The translations under genes were made by a program, and so were the position numbers. Below, piece by piece: positions 35,884-44,825 of a stretch of DNA of 64,000 nucleotides (within the stretch, counting starts at the first letter, position 1; every line of letters starts with the position of its first letter). The stretch comes from Natronococcus pandeyae (GTDB lineage: Archaea; Halobacteriota; Halobacteria; Halobacteriales; Natrialbaceae): positions 1 through 64,000 of the forward strand of contig NZ_PHNJ01000007.1 of the NCBI RefSeq assembly GCF_008122205.1, written 5' to 3'. Below the pieces are notes generated by a model. It worked only from the letters and a program-made list of their open reading frames with translations. It made no database searches and was not told the origin of the DNA.

Positions 35884-37083
35884 TCATCTCTCGGTCTCCA
35901 GAGTCCGTGGAGAGCGGGCCGACGTGGTCTCCGCAGGGTGAGCCGGCTGACCATGCGGCGGCTCTCGTGGGAGCGAGTGGCCGCCGCTACGGCCCGGTCT
36001 GAGGACGCGCCACACGACGCCGGGACGCAGCAACGAGGACGGGGGGTGCTGCATCGAGAGGACGCGAGTGAACGCGTCGGTCAGGACGCTATCGGTGTGT
36101 GCCTTCCGGAGCAACCGGTCCAGATACCAGTTGAAGAGGGTGGTTCCACGGGGCCGATCGCCGGCTGTCTGGGGAAAGCTGAAATCCGCCCCGGTCGCCA
36201 GCATCCACGCGGGGTCGATGACCGCGTCAGCGCGGTCGAAAAAGCGGAGCGCACGGTCCTCGCGGTCGTCCGTTGCAAGCGTCTGGTGAAGCATCAGCGC
36301 CTCGAGTGCAGCCACTGACATGCCCTGCCCGTAGATCGGGTTGAAGCTGGCGATCGCATCACCGATGACGAGGAGCCCGTCGGGGAAGCGGTCGAGATCA
36401 GCGTAGTGATACCGCCGGTTCGACGCGAACGGGTAGCGATGGATCTCCTCGGAGACCTGCGGGTACTCGTCCAGAAACCGTGCGAACACGGGGGAGGGAA
36501 GGCTCGCTGCGAACTCTCTGGCGGCCTCGATGGTCGTCGGGGGATGATCACCGTGGATGCCGTGCAGATTCACCAGCCAGCGGTCGCCTTCGACGGGCAA
36601 CACTGCACCACCACGGGTGCGCGGCGCCTCGGCCAGCATTCCGATCATACGGCGGTCGTCGGCAGGCCGGTCGATGAGGGTGGCGCTGTAGGCCAGGTCG
36701 ACGTGCAACTCCTCGGTAGCAGGCGGCGTGTAGCCGTGTGTCTCGAGCCAGGTCGATGTCCGACTCGTTCGGCCGGTGGCATCGACGACGAGATCGGCGA
36801 CGAGCGCCTCCTGCTCGCCGCTCTGATCCCGTATTGCGACGCCGTGGACGGTCGTCGACCCATCGTCAGCGAGGTACGTACTGCACTGGCAGCGGCCCCG
36901 CAGCTGGACCCCCTCGAGGTCGGCGACACGCCGGCGGAGCACCTGCTCGTACAGTGGCCGCGTCGCTGCAGACAGTGGGAAGGGCGTCGAGGTGGCGGCG
37001 AGGAACTCGCCCTGGCTGTACATGTAGAAGTCGCGTTGGCCGTCGATCACGACACCGCCAGCGGCACACAGCTCCTCGCTGTG
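35884..37083 (-). pseudogene. FAD-dependent oxidoreductase, C-terminal part (gene split by a tnpB element)
   Basis: The main catalytic part of a geranylgeranyl-reductase/squalene-epoxidase-like FAD oxidoreductase. It begins in frame at the insertion point with HSEELCAAGG and then VVIDGQRDF. It contains the conserved LVVDATGRTSRTSTWLE (FAD/ribose region) and the LLVIGDAIASFNPIYGQGM (FAD diphosphate region). Normally it would follow the nucleotide-binding N-terminus encoded at 38532-38789. The 1.4-kb element at 37084-38531 now separates the halves, so the protein should not be made. The last about 60 residues (Arg-, Pro- and His-rich) may also be altered. Confidence 0.8.
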
Positions 37084-37250
37084 ACATCCTCCTCGCCGTA
37101 AACGGCGAGGCTTCCCGTCCCGCAGGTGGGATATTTGCCGGTTTACGATACGACCTGTTCTCTCGTGCGAAACGTCCCGCTCTCGCGGTCGAACAGGTGT
37201 GTCGAGGGCTGTGCCACACAGCCGTTACTCCTATCCTCGCCGTGAGGACT
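37084..37250 (-). ncRNA. Predicted TnpB guide RNA (omega/reRNA) at the element's right end
   Basis: In IS200/IS605 elements the transcript overlapping the tnpB 3' end and reaching the right end acts as the guide scaffold. Here the hairpin CCTCGCCG...CGGCGAGG, then GAGGATGT, precedes the insertion site. The guide would therefore be the flanking gene sequence beginning CACAGCGAGGAGCTGTGTGC. The location follows the known biology; the exact 5' limit is a guess. Confidence 0.35.
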
Positions 37251-38393
37251 CGGAGTTATCTTCTGTCGCATATTCTCCGCCCCGTTACAATCCGCGTTGG
37301 CTACCAACTCGCACGATGAGCAAACATACAGCCCACGCTCCACACGGTTTGATTTCGTGTCGTCGCCACACGCCGAACACGTCTTCGACGTATCCCACTC
37401 GTTCTCCTTCAGCACCTCAACACCACGTATTTCGCCTTTGTATGCGAGATACTGGTAGATGCGGTCGAACGCCCACGAGTGCAACTTCTTGTTCCCGGTT
37501 TTGCCCCAGTCAGACTTACGCACGTCTTCGGGCCAACTCACTGCCAGCGTTCCAACACCTCGTTCAACACATTCGGTGATGATGGTGTCCGTGAGGACGT
37601 GGTAGAAGTGTGCTTCTCGTTCTGCGAGTTTTCGACGTGCCCACATCGACTTCTCGGACGGTCCGGTCTCACCCCCGGTGTCGTACTCGGCACGCGTGAA
37701 GTAGTGCTTGTCCTGTTTGAGCGAGTTGCCGGGGTATAGGACGTACTGGTCGGGGAACGCGACCGTTGCGATGTTCGTGATGCCGAGGTCAATACCTGCA
37801 ACTCCGTCGCCAGCGAAATCTTGAGTTTCGAGTTCGACTTTGCAGATGAAGTGCAGTTCCCAGTCGTCGCCGTTCCAGACGGCGCGAACGTTCTGCACTT
37901 TGTTGACTGCCGAGAGGTCAACGTCTGGCCGGGTCTGGTACTCGCAGAGGATGAAGTCCGACCAGTTCTCTTTAAGATTCGACCCTTTCGACAGCCGGAC
38001 GCGGTTGTTGTCGGAATCGTGTTTGAAGCCGTCTGCTTTGAACGTGACCGTACTGCGTGGTCGTTCATCGCCGTGTTTGCGGTAGCCGGGCGGGTTCGCC
38101 TCGTCGTCCTTCTGTCGCAGATCGAACCACGACTGGAAAGCGTCAGAAAGTTCTTCGATGACTTTCTGACTGGATTGTGCGTTCAAGTCTTTCCAGCACG
38201 CTTGCTTCTTCATGTACGCTTTTAGCGCTCCTTCATCGGGAATTTCACTGGTTCCATCCCAGATGCGATCGGCAGTCCAGCGTGCGACGTTCCAGATTTT
38301 CGAGGCGGAATCTCCGAGCGAGTCAAGGTCATCGCAGACCTGTTGCTGGTTCTGTATGGAACCAACATAGGTACGAGTGACCTGAATCGCCAT
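37143..38393 (-). CDS. tnpB: TnpB RNA-guided nuclease
   Basis: The preferred start is the ATG at 38393 (MAIQVTRTYVGSIQNQQQ), giving 416 residues; an in-frame ATG at 38417 adds 8. RuvC residues are Asp202 (GIDLGITN), Glu289 (SWPEDVR) and Asp368 (NADCNGAEN). A zinc finger lies between with Cys339-Cys342 and Cys358-Cys361 (CSACGDD..., CSSCE). The N-terminal beta-barrel/helical region is complete. The frame is intact from end to end. TnpB cuts target DNA with a guide RNA from the element's right end and helps keep the element at its site. The product is probably active. Confidence 0.9.
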   Translation of the reverse strand: MAIQVTRTYVGSIQNQQQVCDDLDSLGDSASKIWNVARWTADRIWDGTSEIPDEGALKAYMKKQACWKDLNAQSSQKVIEELSDAFQSWFDLRQKDDEANPPGYRKHGDERPRSTVTFKADGFKHDSDNNRVRLSKGSNLKENWSDFILCEYQTRPDVDLSAVNKVQNVRAVWNGDDWELHFICKVELETQDFAGDGVAGIDLGITNIATVAFPDQYVLYPGNSLKQDKHYFTRAEYDTGGETGPSEKSMWARRKLAEREAHFYHVLTDTIITECVERGVGTLAVSWPEDVRKSDWGKTGNKKLHSWAFDRIYQYLAYKGEIRGVEVLKENEWDTSKTCSACGDDTKSNRVERGLYVCSSCELVANADCNGAENMRQKITPSPHGEDRSNGCVAQPSTHLFDRESGTFRTREQVVS

Positions 38394-38531
38394 ACATAGC
38401 CTATCTAGACAAGCCAACTTAATGGTGTGGATTATCGTGGAATATCCGTTCTGCTATCGATGGTGGATCGTGTGATTGAGTGACGCGATTCACGCCCGGC
38501 GCAAACGCCGGGATTCTCTCGCTGATCAAAG

Positions 38532-38789
38532 ATAGCCCGGGAAGAGCGTTTCCAGTGTCGCCCGTCCGGCCTCCCACAGGATGTGGATCTGCCGGGCCTG
38601 GGGGACGCCACGACGGGCAACAGGCTCGTCGGGGAGCGGGTCACGATCGATCACCGTCACCTCGTCGAACGCGTCCGCAAGGACACGGGCAGCCACCAGG
38701 CCGGCGATACCGGCGCCGACCACCACCGCACGCCCATTTCGTTTGGAGACCTGTTCGCTGTCGTACCGTGGAACGGTTGCTACGGTCAT
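38532..38789 (-). pseudogene. FAD-dependent oxidoreductase, N-terminal part
   Basis: The N-terminus (MTVATVPRYDSEQVSKRNGR) leads to the Rossmann motif VVVGAGIAGLVAARVLA and ends with LETLFPGY, after which the tnpB element interrupts the frame. Translation would run a few codons into the element and stop at 38526-38528. The region 38790-38830 upstream is the likely promoter. Together with 35884-37083 it forms one disrupted gene. Confidence 0.8.
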
Positions 38790-39131
38790 CTCAGTCGGTC
38801 AGCCCTCCCTTACGCACGGGTCCGTCCGCGTCCCGGCCGGAGACACTACGGAGCCAGGGCTCTTGTACCCATTTCGTGATCGGTCGGCGGGTACTACCGT
38901 TCCTGCACCCGATGAAAAAGCGTCAACAGGTGGTGCTCGAAGCCGGCTGTGACAGGAGTCCGTCCTGCGTGGCACGACTCAGAACCCACGAACGGAGACG
39001 AGAGTACGACCGAGCAGGTGGTGAGGCCTCCCGCACGGCGCTGGGATCGTCACGCGACGATCTGCGGGGGGTCGGGCGGTCGAGCGGTCCCCTCGATCGG
39101 GACACACCACACATGCAGAAGGTGAACGAGG
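38790..39131. other. Gene-free interval
   Basis: No gene is supported. It lies upstream of the disrupted oxidoreductase and downstream of the ribbon-helix-helix gene. No repeats or palindromes noted. Confidence 0.4.
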
Positions 39132-39677
39132 TCAGATCTTCTCGATACTGTCCTCGAGGAGGGACTCGAGCGTTCGGATTCGCTCTTTGAGAAACTCGAC
39201 GTCGGCCTCCGAGACCGTGTCCGCTTCCTGGGCCGAGTGTGCGTCCGCCTCGGTCGGTGATTGCACCGCTTGAGAGAGGATCTCGTCGAACGCCTCGTCG
39301 ACGTCTTGCAGCGTGATCGCCATCTGGATGCTGTCACGAACGAGCTCGCTCCGTGTTTGGCCCTGCTGTTCAGCGACAGAATCAGCGCTTTCGATCAGGG
39401 CTCGTGGAACACGAACCGTTATCTTCCTCGTTTCCTGCAGATCGTAATCCAGCGAAACGGCTGCGTCTTGAGAAGAGGAGTCGTTCAAAATAGCCGCGAC
39501 TTGATAATGACTCGAGCAGAGAACGACCGTTGACTCCTCGTCCGACGGCGGGCCGAAAGAGTACTCCGAGAGCGAGTCTGTCGAGCCACAGATGACACAC
39601 TCACTCTGTGATCCTGCGGGATGGTCGGTATCTGGAAACTCGATATATTCGTCTGCGTTCGGTCGTTCTGATGGCAT
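39132..39677 (-). CDS. Ribbon-helix-helix (CopG-like) regulator with N-terminal zinc motif
   Basis: A 181-residue protein. The N-terminus has a cysteine pair (CVICGSTDS, about 27-35) and a further CSSH, likely a zinc site. The middle (about 84-120) is a ribbon-helix-helix: a KITVRVPRAL strand, then ADSVAEQQGQTRSELVRDSI with the turn-helix. The C-terminus ends in a coiled-coil (FLKERIRTLESLLEDSIEKI). Such proteins bind DNA as dimers. The target is unknown. A role in a toxin-antitoxin pair is possible, but no toxin gene lies beside it. Confidence 0.75.
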   Translation of the reverse strand: MPSERPNADEYIEFPDTDHPAGSQSECVICGSTDSLSEYSFGPPSDEESTVVLCSSHYQVAAILNDSSSQDAAVSLDYDLQETRKITVRVPRALIESADSVAEQQGQTRSELVRDSIQMAITLQDVDEAFDEILSQAVQSPTEADAHSAQEADTVSEADVEFLKERIRTLESLLEDSIEKI

Positions 39678-40083
39678 ATGTGGGAACTCCGATCCTCGTT
39701 ACGCCACCCATCTCGTTCGATCCTCATAGTATTATTCGATCGTTCAGACGAGTCAGGTACCTCACAGTAGTGTCGTCAGACTGCATTCACGTCGTTGTGA
39801 GCGGGCGGTCGGGATGACTGTCCCACAGGACACGGATGACGCGAGTGATCGAGGGTGTCTCCGTGGAGAACTGCCAGGACGTCACGCTCACCCTGGACCG
39901 ACAGAAAGTGTCACTATTACCGACACCAGATCAGAAGGGCGACTGGCCGAGCGCGCCGTAGCGCAGTTGCCATCTCCCGGATCGAAGCGGAGGGTCCCTG
40001 GCTGCTCTCGGAACGATTCGTAGTGTACTCGTTGGTCGTTCTCAGCTGCTGTACGGCCGCAGTACGGTTTATATTCGTGTATC
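39678..40083. other. Gene-free interval
   Basis: No gene is supported. The region contains the upstream sequence of the RHH regulator (minus strand, near 39690-39770, moderately AT-rich). No repeats seen. Confidence 0.4.
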
Positions 40084-40227
40084 ATGGTTCCAACCGCCAT
40101 GACAGTGCGTACCCTTCGTCGGGCGCTTCCGTTCGTCCTCGTCGGCGTCACTGTCCTCCTCGGAGTGCTCGGCTATTTCGAGGTGGTGCGCGTGCTGCTC
40201 GAGCAACTCGGCTACGCACTCCGCTAG
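40084..40227 (+). CDS. Small single-pass membrane protein
   Basis: A short gene not obvious by length. It runs from the ATG at 40084 (or 40099, in frame) to the TAG at 40225-40227, giving 47 or 42 residues. The peptide MTVRTLRRALPFVLVGVTVL continues into a hydrophobic helix (LLGVLGYFEVVRVLLEQLGY), with positive residues at the N-terminus. Such small membrane proteins are common in haloarchaea. The function is unknown. The coding-like GC pattern supports it, but so short a frame carries risk. Confidence 0.5.
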   Translation: MVPTAMTVRTLRRALPFVLVGVTVLLGVLGYFEVVRVLLEQLGYALR

Positions 40228-40701
40228 CAGGTGAGTCCGGGTTCGGAGCGCGGCGCGTAGCGACATCGCTGCCCGGCAGCGTGTTTCGTCTGGTGGTCGA
40301 TGAGCCACCCGACCGGCCGCTCCGTCGACGGCGGCCGTCCTCGTTCGACAGAGGTGTGTACCACACCGAGTTACTCGACGCGGGTCGTGCCCTGCTCACC
40401 TGGCATGATTGAGACAGGAGCGAGGAGACGGGCCGCCCACTCCAGACGTCATCGGGTTTCTGATGGCTACATACGAGAACGCTCCAGAGACAGGCGCCTC
40501 CCTCCCCGGTGAGACGCTGGAGCGAGCGACTTCGGTTCGCGAGTACGAAACTCTGAGCGGCCGTCCTGGAAATCCTCACTCGGTGAGCGGCGCTAACTGT
40601 GCGCCCCACGCTACTGCTCGTCTGACATCGAGAGCAGCCCCGGGGTCTCTCGAGGCGGTCGGTCTTTTCGTGACACTGCAGAGACGTTCCCGTCCCGTCG
40701 T
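40228..40701. other. Gene-free interval
   Basis: No gene is supported in these 474 bases. Frames on both strands are short and have no family signals. It separates the small membrane protein from the hypothetical gene at 40702. Confidence 0.4.
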
Positions 40702-41043
40702 TCAGTACGGGAACGAGTCCGTCTCAGTACTCCATTCGAGATCGATCGTAATGAAGTTCCAGGCGTACTCCTTTGGGTCTCCGTCAGCAGCCGGATTCGC
40801 TTCCGTCCGTTTTTCGTACTGCTTTCTGGCTGCCCGCTCGATATCGGGCGGTATTTGGATAGTGATGTGGTGGTGTGGATCGCTGTTCTCTGCCGGAGAA
40901 ACGTCGAGATCGCTGTCTTCGATCGCTTCGGTCAGCACGCCACGAGGAACGTCTACCACGAACTCCCCAGGTAGCTCGTCCATCGGTACTGGGATTTCGA
41001 TGGTGTCATCCTCGTCAGTGGGATTCGAGGAACAAGGGGCCAT
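40702..41043 (-). CDS. Hypothetical acidic protein
   Basis: From the ATG at 41043 (MAPCSSNPTDEDDTIEIPVP) the product is 113 residues. The upstream frame to 41148 is less likely. It contains DELPGEFVVDVPRGVLTEAI, which resembles an RHH-like strand-helix, and ITIQIPPDIERAARKQYEKR. It is acidic and could be a small DNA-binding or antitoxin-like protein, but the match is not specific. It ends in a short tail ending in FPY. Confidence 0.55.
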   Translation of the reverse strand: MAPCSSNPTDEDDTIEIPVPMDELPGEFVVDVPRGVLTEAIEDSDLDVSPAENSDPHHHITIQIPPDIERAARKQYEKRTEANPAADGDPKEYAWNFITIDLEWSTETDSFPY

Positions 41044-41476
41044 GTCGATTTCCCAGGTTATTCGAGAAAGTAAGCCTATTGCCGTAGTAGTTTGGAAAGA
41101 TTCTGAAGATTGTATTGAAAACGCATATAATGGAGAGGATGAGGGCAAGACCTAGCACTCGCTGGTGGCGAAGCCGGTCGTGCCCTGAGCGACAGAGAGG
41201 GACCCAGGTAGTCACGTTCCTTTGGATGACTGTTTCGGTGCGGGAATCGCGCTGGTCGGCTATCGGCGCTCGGAGCCGTGCGTACAGCCCGAACGTTCCC
41301 AGCCGCTGGGCTACTCGTCACTGTCGGGAGCCGGGGTTGCACAGCGACTTCGTCGTTCCCAGCCGAGTGAACCGGCGGCGCGAACAGTGCTTCGAGACAC
41401 GTGGACACATATAGCTAAAATATACATCACGAATTTTTATGTTATATCGGTCCAATCTCGCTCGAGAGGGGACACG
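41044..41476. other. Gene-free interval with upstream region of a small zinc-finger gene
   Basis: No supported gene. The 41410-41465 part is AT-rich (for example TAAAATATAC) and the short CTCGAGAGGGGA string precedes the small gene at 41477. A similar string (CTCTCGAGGGGAAC) precedes the relative at 44826, so it may be a shared ribosome-binding or leader element. Confidence 0.4.
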
Positions 41477-41593
41477 ATGAAAACAACCCGCCTCGCGTAC
41501 TGTCCACGGTGTGACGAACAGCGAGAGATCAAACAAACGGTGCCGTGGCAGGCCGACTTCTGTCGCGCGTGTGGTAGCGACATCGAGGTCTGA
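41477..41593 (+). CDS. Very small zinc-finger protein (CPRC/CRAC)
   Basis: From the ATG at 41477 to the TGA at 41591-41593 the product is 38 residues (MKTTRLAYCPRCDEQREIKQ then a CRACGSD segment). The CPRC and CRAC pairs would hold one zinc. The same family occurs at 44826 and in degraded form at 42316. It belongs to the small CPxCG-type zinc-finger proteins known in haloarchaea. The function is not established, and such mini-proteins often affect stress or surface behaviour. Confidence 0.7.
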   Translation: MKTTRLAYCPRCDEQREIKQTVPWQADFCRACGSDIEV

Positions 41594-41908
41594 GTTCGGC
41601 CGGGGGACTGCTCGGTGTCGCGTAGTACGACGGTAACAGAGTCGCTGCGCCAGTTCGGCGGCGGCCAGTCGAGCCACCAGGTCCGAACAGTCGATCGGCC
41701 ACCGCAGCGACGAGCGTGCCCGTTCGTCCCGTGAGACGATGACGGGCGCGGATCCGGGACGATCGTTTCGTGGACGAGCGTACACGTCGAGTCGAAGAGT
41801 GAGTGAGACGAGTTGAAGCACCACCGCAGCGACGACCGTGACCCGTTACGTGTCGTCTCGGCCAGCGGAGTTACGCCTCGAAAAGGCGCCGGACTTCCTC
41901 GTGGCGAA
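41594..41908. other. Gene-free interval
   Basis: No gene is supported. No repeats or palindromes stand out. Confidence 0.4.
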
Positions 41909-42081
41909 CTAAAGTGACTGCAACGAGTACGTCACTCGTAATTTCGAGTGTTCGGCGTCGACGGCGAGGTCCACGACTGCCCCGACTGGACGACGTTCCG
42001 CGAACGCCACGACGGGGGTGGGGTGGACCACTCGAGCGAGCGCCGGTCACCGCAGCGGGGGACCCAGCGGAAGCCAAACTG
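41909..42081 (+). pseudogene. Decayed copy of the 33395 zinc-finger gene
   Basis: DNA from about 41922 to 42081 follows the gene at 33395-33580 closely (GAGTACGTCAC, then GTTCGGCGTCGACGGCGAGG and the AAACTGA/GAACTGA end). A 4-base loss near 41948 (TTCGTCCGGGTG compared with TTCGAGTG) breaks the frame, the second Cys pair codes CPDW instead of CPDC, and the first pair is altered (CNE). So it cannot make the zinc-finger protein. This is a duplicated and inactivated paralogue. Confidence 0.6.
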
Positions 42082-42126
42082 ACCGGCGCGAGCACAGGCC
42101 AATTCTAGGGACGGTCACGAGCCGGC

Positions 42127-42240
42127 TCAGTCAGCACTGTGAAGCGGGACGAGTCCGCAGTGCGGACATCCGTTATGTTTCGTCGTCTGATAGTCTAATT
42201 CGCTGCCACACGAACTGCACTTGTAATACCCTTCTGACAT
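42127..42240 (-). CDS. Very small zinc-finger protein (CSSC/CPHC)
   Basis: On the minus strand, from an ATG at 42238-42240 to TGA at 42127-42129, a 37-residue protein is read: MSEGYYKCSSCGSELDYQTT, then KHNGCPHCGLVPLHSAD. CSSC and CPHC would bind one zinc. Its length is below usual gene-calling limits, but both Cys pairs with correct spacing make it credible. It is antiparallel to the degraded copy at 42316 and close to two other tiny zinc-finger genes. Function unknown. Confidence 0.6.
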   Translation of the reverse strand: MSEGYYKCSSCGSELDYQTTKHNGCPHCGLVPLHSAD

Positions 42241-42315
42241 CACCTCAAGACAGATCGGAGAGAGACATATGTCTTTCGTGGGGAGTGTTCACAGAAGTAG
42301 TCCGGACGGGGACCG

Positions 42316-42412
42316 ATGAGTCGAGAACCGACGCACGCGTACTATCCTCAAAAGCGGGAACGCACGCGACGGTGGCGTGGCAATCGGTTGGTATCGCACG
42401 TGTGGTGACGAG
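42316..42412 (+). pseudogene. Degraded copy of the 44826/41477 zinc-finger gene
   Basis: The start ATGAGTCGAGAACCGACG and the middle (GCGTACT, GTGGCAATCGG, GCACGTGTGG) align with the gene at 44826, but the first cysteine codon has become TAT and frameshifts follow. A stop then ends the reading. It is therefore a dead third family member. Its ATG falls about 75 bases downstream of the intact minus-strand mini-gene. Confidence 0.5.
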
Positions 42413-42542
42413 ACTGCCGCGTAGCGCTGCCTGTGGCATGCGTCCCTGCTGCTCGAGTACGGAAACACACCGGTTCGGTACAGATCAGCGACCATGCAAG
42501 TCGGAATCGTTAACTCGATGCCGAGGGCCAGTCAGAAGGGTA

Positions 42543-44159
42543 ATGGGGAGTCGACTTGGCAAGGTAGCGGTGATCGTCGTCACAGTGGCGATTACGGCCC
42601 GGTTGCTCCCACTGCTGTGGACGCCACACCCGTTCAACCCCGACGGCTTCGTTTTCGCATCTCAGGCGCGCGATGCGATCGCGGCCGGCACCCTCCCGCT
42701 CGAGTCGATCAACCCACAGGGCTACATCTACCCGACACTGCTCGCGCTCACCGGCGTGATCACCGACGTCGCGCCGCTGGCCCTGGCCCAGCCGACCATC
42801 GCGGTCGTCGGTGCGATCCCACCGGTGCTCGCCGTCCTGTTGGTCTGGCGCCTTGCGAGCCACCACAGCCGCGAGTCCGCTATCACGCTCGCAGCACTCG
42901 CCGCCGGCCTGACGCTCGCCCTCGAGGGGCTCTACCTGCGCCGCACCGTGACGGTGAGCTACGAAGTCCTCGGGCTCCTCTTCGTCGCCCTCGTCGCGAT
43001 CGGCGCCTATCGGTTCTGCCGGACGCGACGCCCGGCCTGGGGGGTCGCAACCGGCATGCTGCTCGTCGCGTTGCCGATCACCCACCACCTCAGCACGTTC
43101 ATGGCGGCGCTGACGCTGACCGGCGTCGTCGTGCTCGCCGTGGCGCGCGACTGGCAGCGCGCGCTCGCGCCCGGCCTCGTCGTGCTCGCCCTGCCGTTCT
43201 GGGGCTACGTGCTGGGTTACTACGCGCTGACGCGCCCGCCGTTTTCCGACGACCTCGCGTCGAAGCCGGGGCTGTTCGCCGCCTGGGTGATCGTCATGGC
43301 GATCGGCGCGCTGTGGCTGGCTCGAGCCCGCGCTCGCCCCCTCCGGCTGGCTATCGCCGGCGTTGCGGTGGGAGGATTCGGCATCCTCGGTGCGAACGCG
43401 CTCTGGGAACTCTTTCCCGCCACCGCAGCGACGCCGCCCCGGTTGCTCGTCTACGTCGCGCCGCTGACGGTGCTGGCCGCCCTGGCAATCTGGGGGCTCC
43501 CGCTGGGTACCGGCCCCGAGGGTGACCGGGCGATCGTGCTCGCGTTGCTCGTCGCACCTCTCGCCTGGGTCGGTTTTGCGGTCACTGCTGGCGTCGATCC
43601 CGTCTACGCGCTGTTCGCCCGCCGGGGCCAGACGTTCGTCCATCTCGCGACCGTCGTCTGTGCCGGCCTGGCGATCGTCGCGCTCGCTCGGCGGGTGGAT
43701 CCCTCCCATAGGCGCGTCGTCACCGTCGGCCTCCCCATCCTGCTCTGTGTCTGTGCGCTGGCCTCGCTCCCGCTGGCGTTCGCCGGCCTCGAGGCGCTGG
43801 CCTACCAGGGAACGACGACGTCCGAAGAGTTCGAGACCGCCGGCTTCGCGACGGCGACGCTCGGCGACGACTGGACCAGCGACGACCACATCACCCGCGT
43901 CGCGAGCAACTACCACGGGACGAGCGCTTCACCCCAGCCGGCGTACGGCTGGCTTCACGGCGGTGGCGGCGACCTCCAGTGTCCGACCGTAATGCAAGCA
44001 TCGTGGCAGACCGTCGGCGCCCAGCAGTATCCCGCCGACCCGCTGTCGATCGATCAGTTGGCTTACTCGGGGACGGTCACGACCGAGCACGCCGTCTACG
44101 CGACGACCGGCGCCGATCCGGTGACGATCGTGGTGCCGACGGGCGAGCGGGCGTGTTGA
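42543..44159 (+). CDS. Large polytopic membrane protein, glycosyltransferase C-like
   Basis: From the ATG at 42543 the product is 538 residues; the frame is open further upstream to 42018, but that part is not protein-like. About ten to twelve membrane segments are visible (VAVIVVTVAITARLLPLLW, then many Leu/Ala/Val-rich runs). The C-terminal about 130 residues are outside and soluble (TTTSEEFETAGFATATLGDD...). The first loop HPFNPDGFVFASQARDA has the Asp-rich shape seen in membrane-bound GT-C type glycosyltransferases and in haloarchaeal proteins called 'sodium/phosphate symporter'. The role is unproven. Confidence 0.75.
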   Translation: MGSRLGKVAVIVVTVAITARLLPLLWTPHPFNPDGFVFASQARDAIAAGTLPLESINPQGYIYPTLLALTGVITDVAPLALAQPTIAVVGAIPPVLAVLLVWRLASHHSRESAITLAALAAGLTLALEGLYLRRTVTVSYEVLGLLFVALVAIGAYRFCRTRRPAWGVATGMLLVALPITHHLSTFMAALTLTGVVVLAVARDWQRALAPGLVVLALPFWGYVLGYYALTRPPFSDDLASKPGLFAAWVIVMAIGALWLARARARPLRLAIAGVAVGGFGILGANALWELFPATAATPPRLLVYVAPLTVLAALAIWGLPLGTGPEGDRAIVLALLVAPLAWVGFAVTAGVDPVYALFARRGQTFVHLATVVCAGLAIVALARRVDPSHRRVVTVGLPILLCVCALASLPLAFAGLEALAYQGTTTSEEFETAGFATATLGDDWTSDDHITRVASNYHGTSASPQPAYGWLHGGGGDLQCPTVMQASWQTVGAQQYPADPLSIDQLAYSGTVTTEHAVYATTGADPVTIVVPTGERAC

Positions 44160-44825
44160 ACCGCCCGTCGACTCCGGCGGCCTGCATCGCTCCCACACGC
44201 CAGGGTCGTCACCCAGCACGGGAACGGACTCGCCTGGGTTGCTGAGCCATCACAGAAAGACGGAGGAGACGAGGTGTCGATGTCGACAGTCGGAGAGCTC
44301 TCGGCCTCGAGCGTGTCGGTCGGAGAGGAGTCGGGCCCATCACAGACGGCACGCAGCAGAGTCGCGTTCGGCCGTATTCTGGCCGAGCGAGGACGAGGAG
44401 CCGGCGCTGAACGAGTTGGCGAGAAACGCGTCCGGTCACTTCATGATCTGGAGTGAACTCGAACTGGAGGGCTGAGCCGGTCGGGTGGAGTCCGCGCCGA
44501 CTCCTCGGACTCGTCGTCCGGTCACTCACGGAACGGCTCGAGTTGCGCGTGTGGCTCGTGGAAACGGCCACCAGAACACAGAGCCGGCAGAGCGGATCGC
44601 ACACAGCGACGGGCGCTCCACCTGTGGACCGACGGTCCTCCGCCCCTCAGACTGGGGCATCTAGGGCCAGTAGCCGGCATATATCCACGGTGTTCAAAAC
44701 TTCAGTTATCACCCAGACAGACTCTATTTTTAATGGGTTTTGATTTGTTCGATAGAAATAGACAAGTGTAAACTTTCTCCACAACATATATGTGGTGTTC
44801 GGAGTATTTTCCTCTCGAGGGGAAC
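44160..44825. other. Gene-free interval
   Basis: No gene is supported in this 666-base interval. AT-rich sequence at 44730-44800 precedes the small zinc-finger gene at 44826 and probably holds its promoter. A CTCGAGGGGAAC string just before the ATG matches the arrangement at 41477. Confidence 0.4.

Larger units (their letters stand above)
37084..38531 (-). mobile_element. IS1341-type (IS200/IS605 family) element carrying tnpB only
   Basis: Its limits are taken from where the two halves of the FAD oxidoreductase reading frame would rejoin (TAT for Tyr, then CAC-AGC-GAG-GAG), giving 1448 bases. The left end has a CCCGGCG...CGCCGGG palindrome at about 38493-38511. The right end has CCTCGCCG...CGGCGAGG at about 37092-37111. 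There is no target duplication to find, as expected for this family. It lacks tnpA, so movement would depend on another element's Y1 transposase. Confidence 0.75.

Noticed and set aside
40702-41148. RHH antitoxin with a toxin partner
   Set aside because: The protein has RHH-like strands, but no PIN, RelE or HEPN-like gene lies next to it, so it was left as hypothetical.
42510-43916. 468-codon minus-strand open frame in the membrane-protein gene
   Set aside because: Its content is Arg/Asp/Gly/His-rich and featureless, typical of antisense of a Leu/Ala/Val-rich membrane protein. The plus strand shows ten or more membrane segments.
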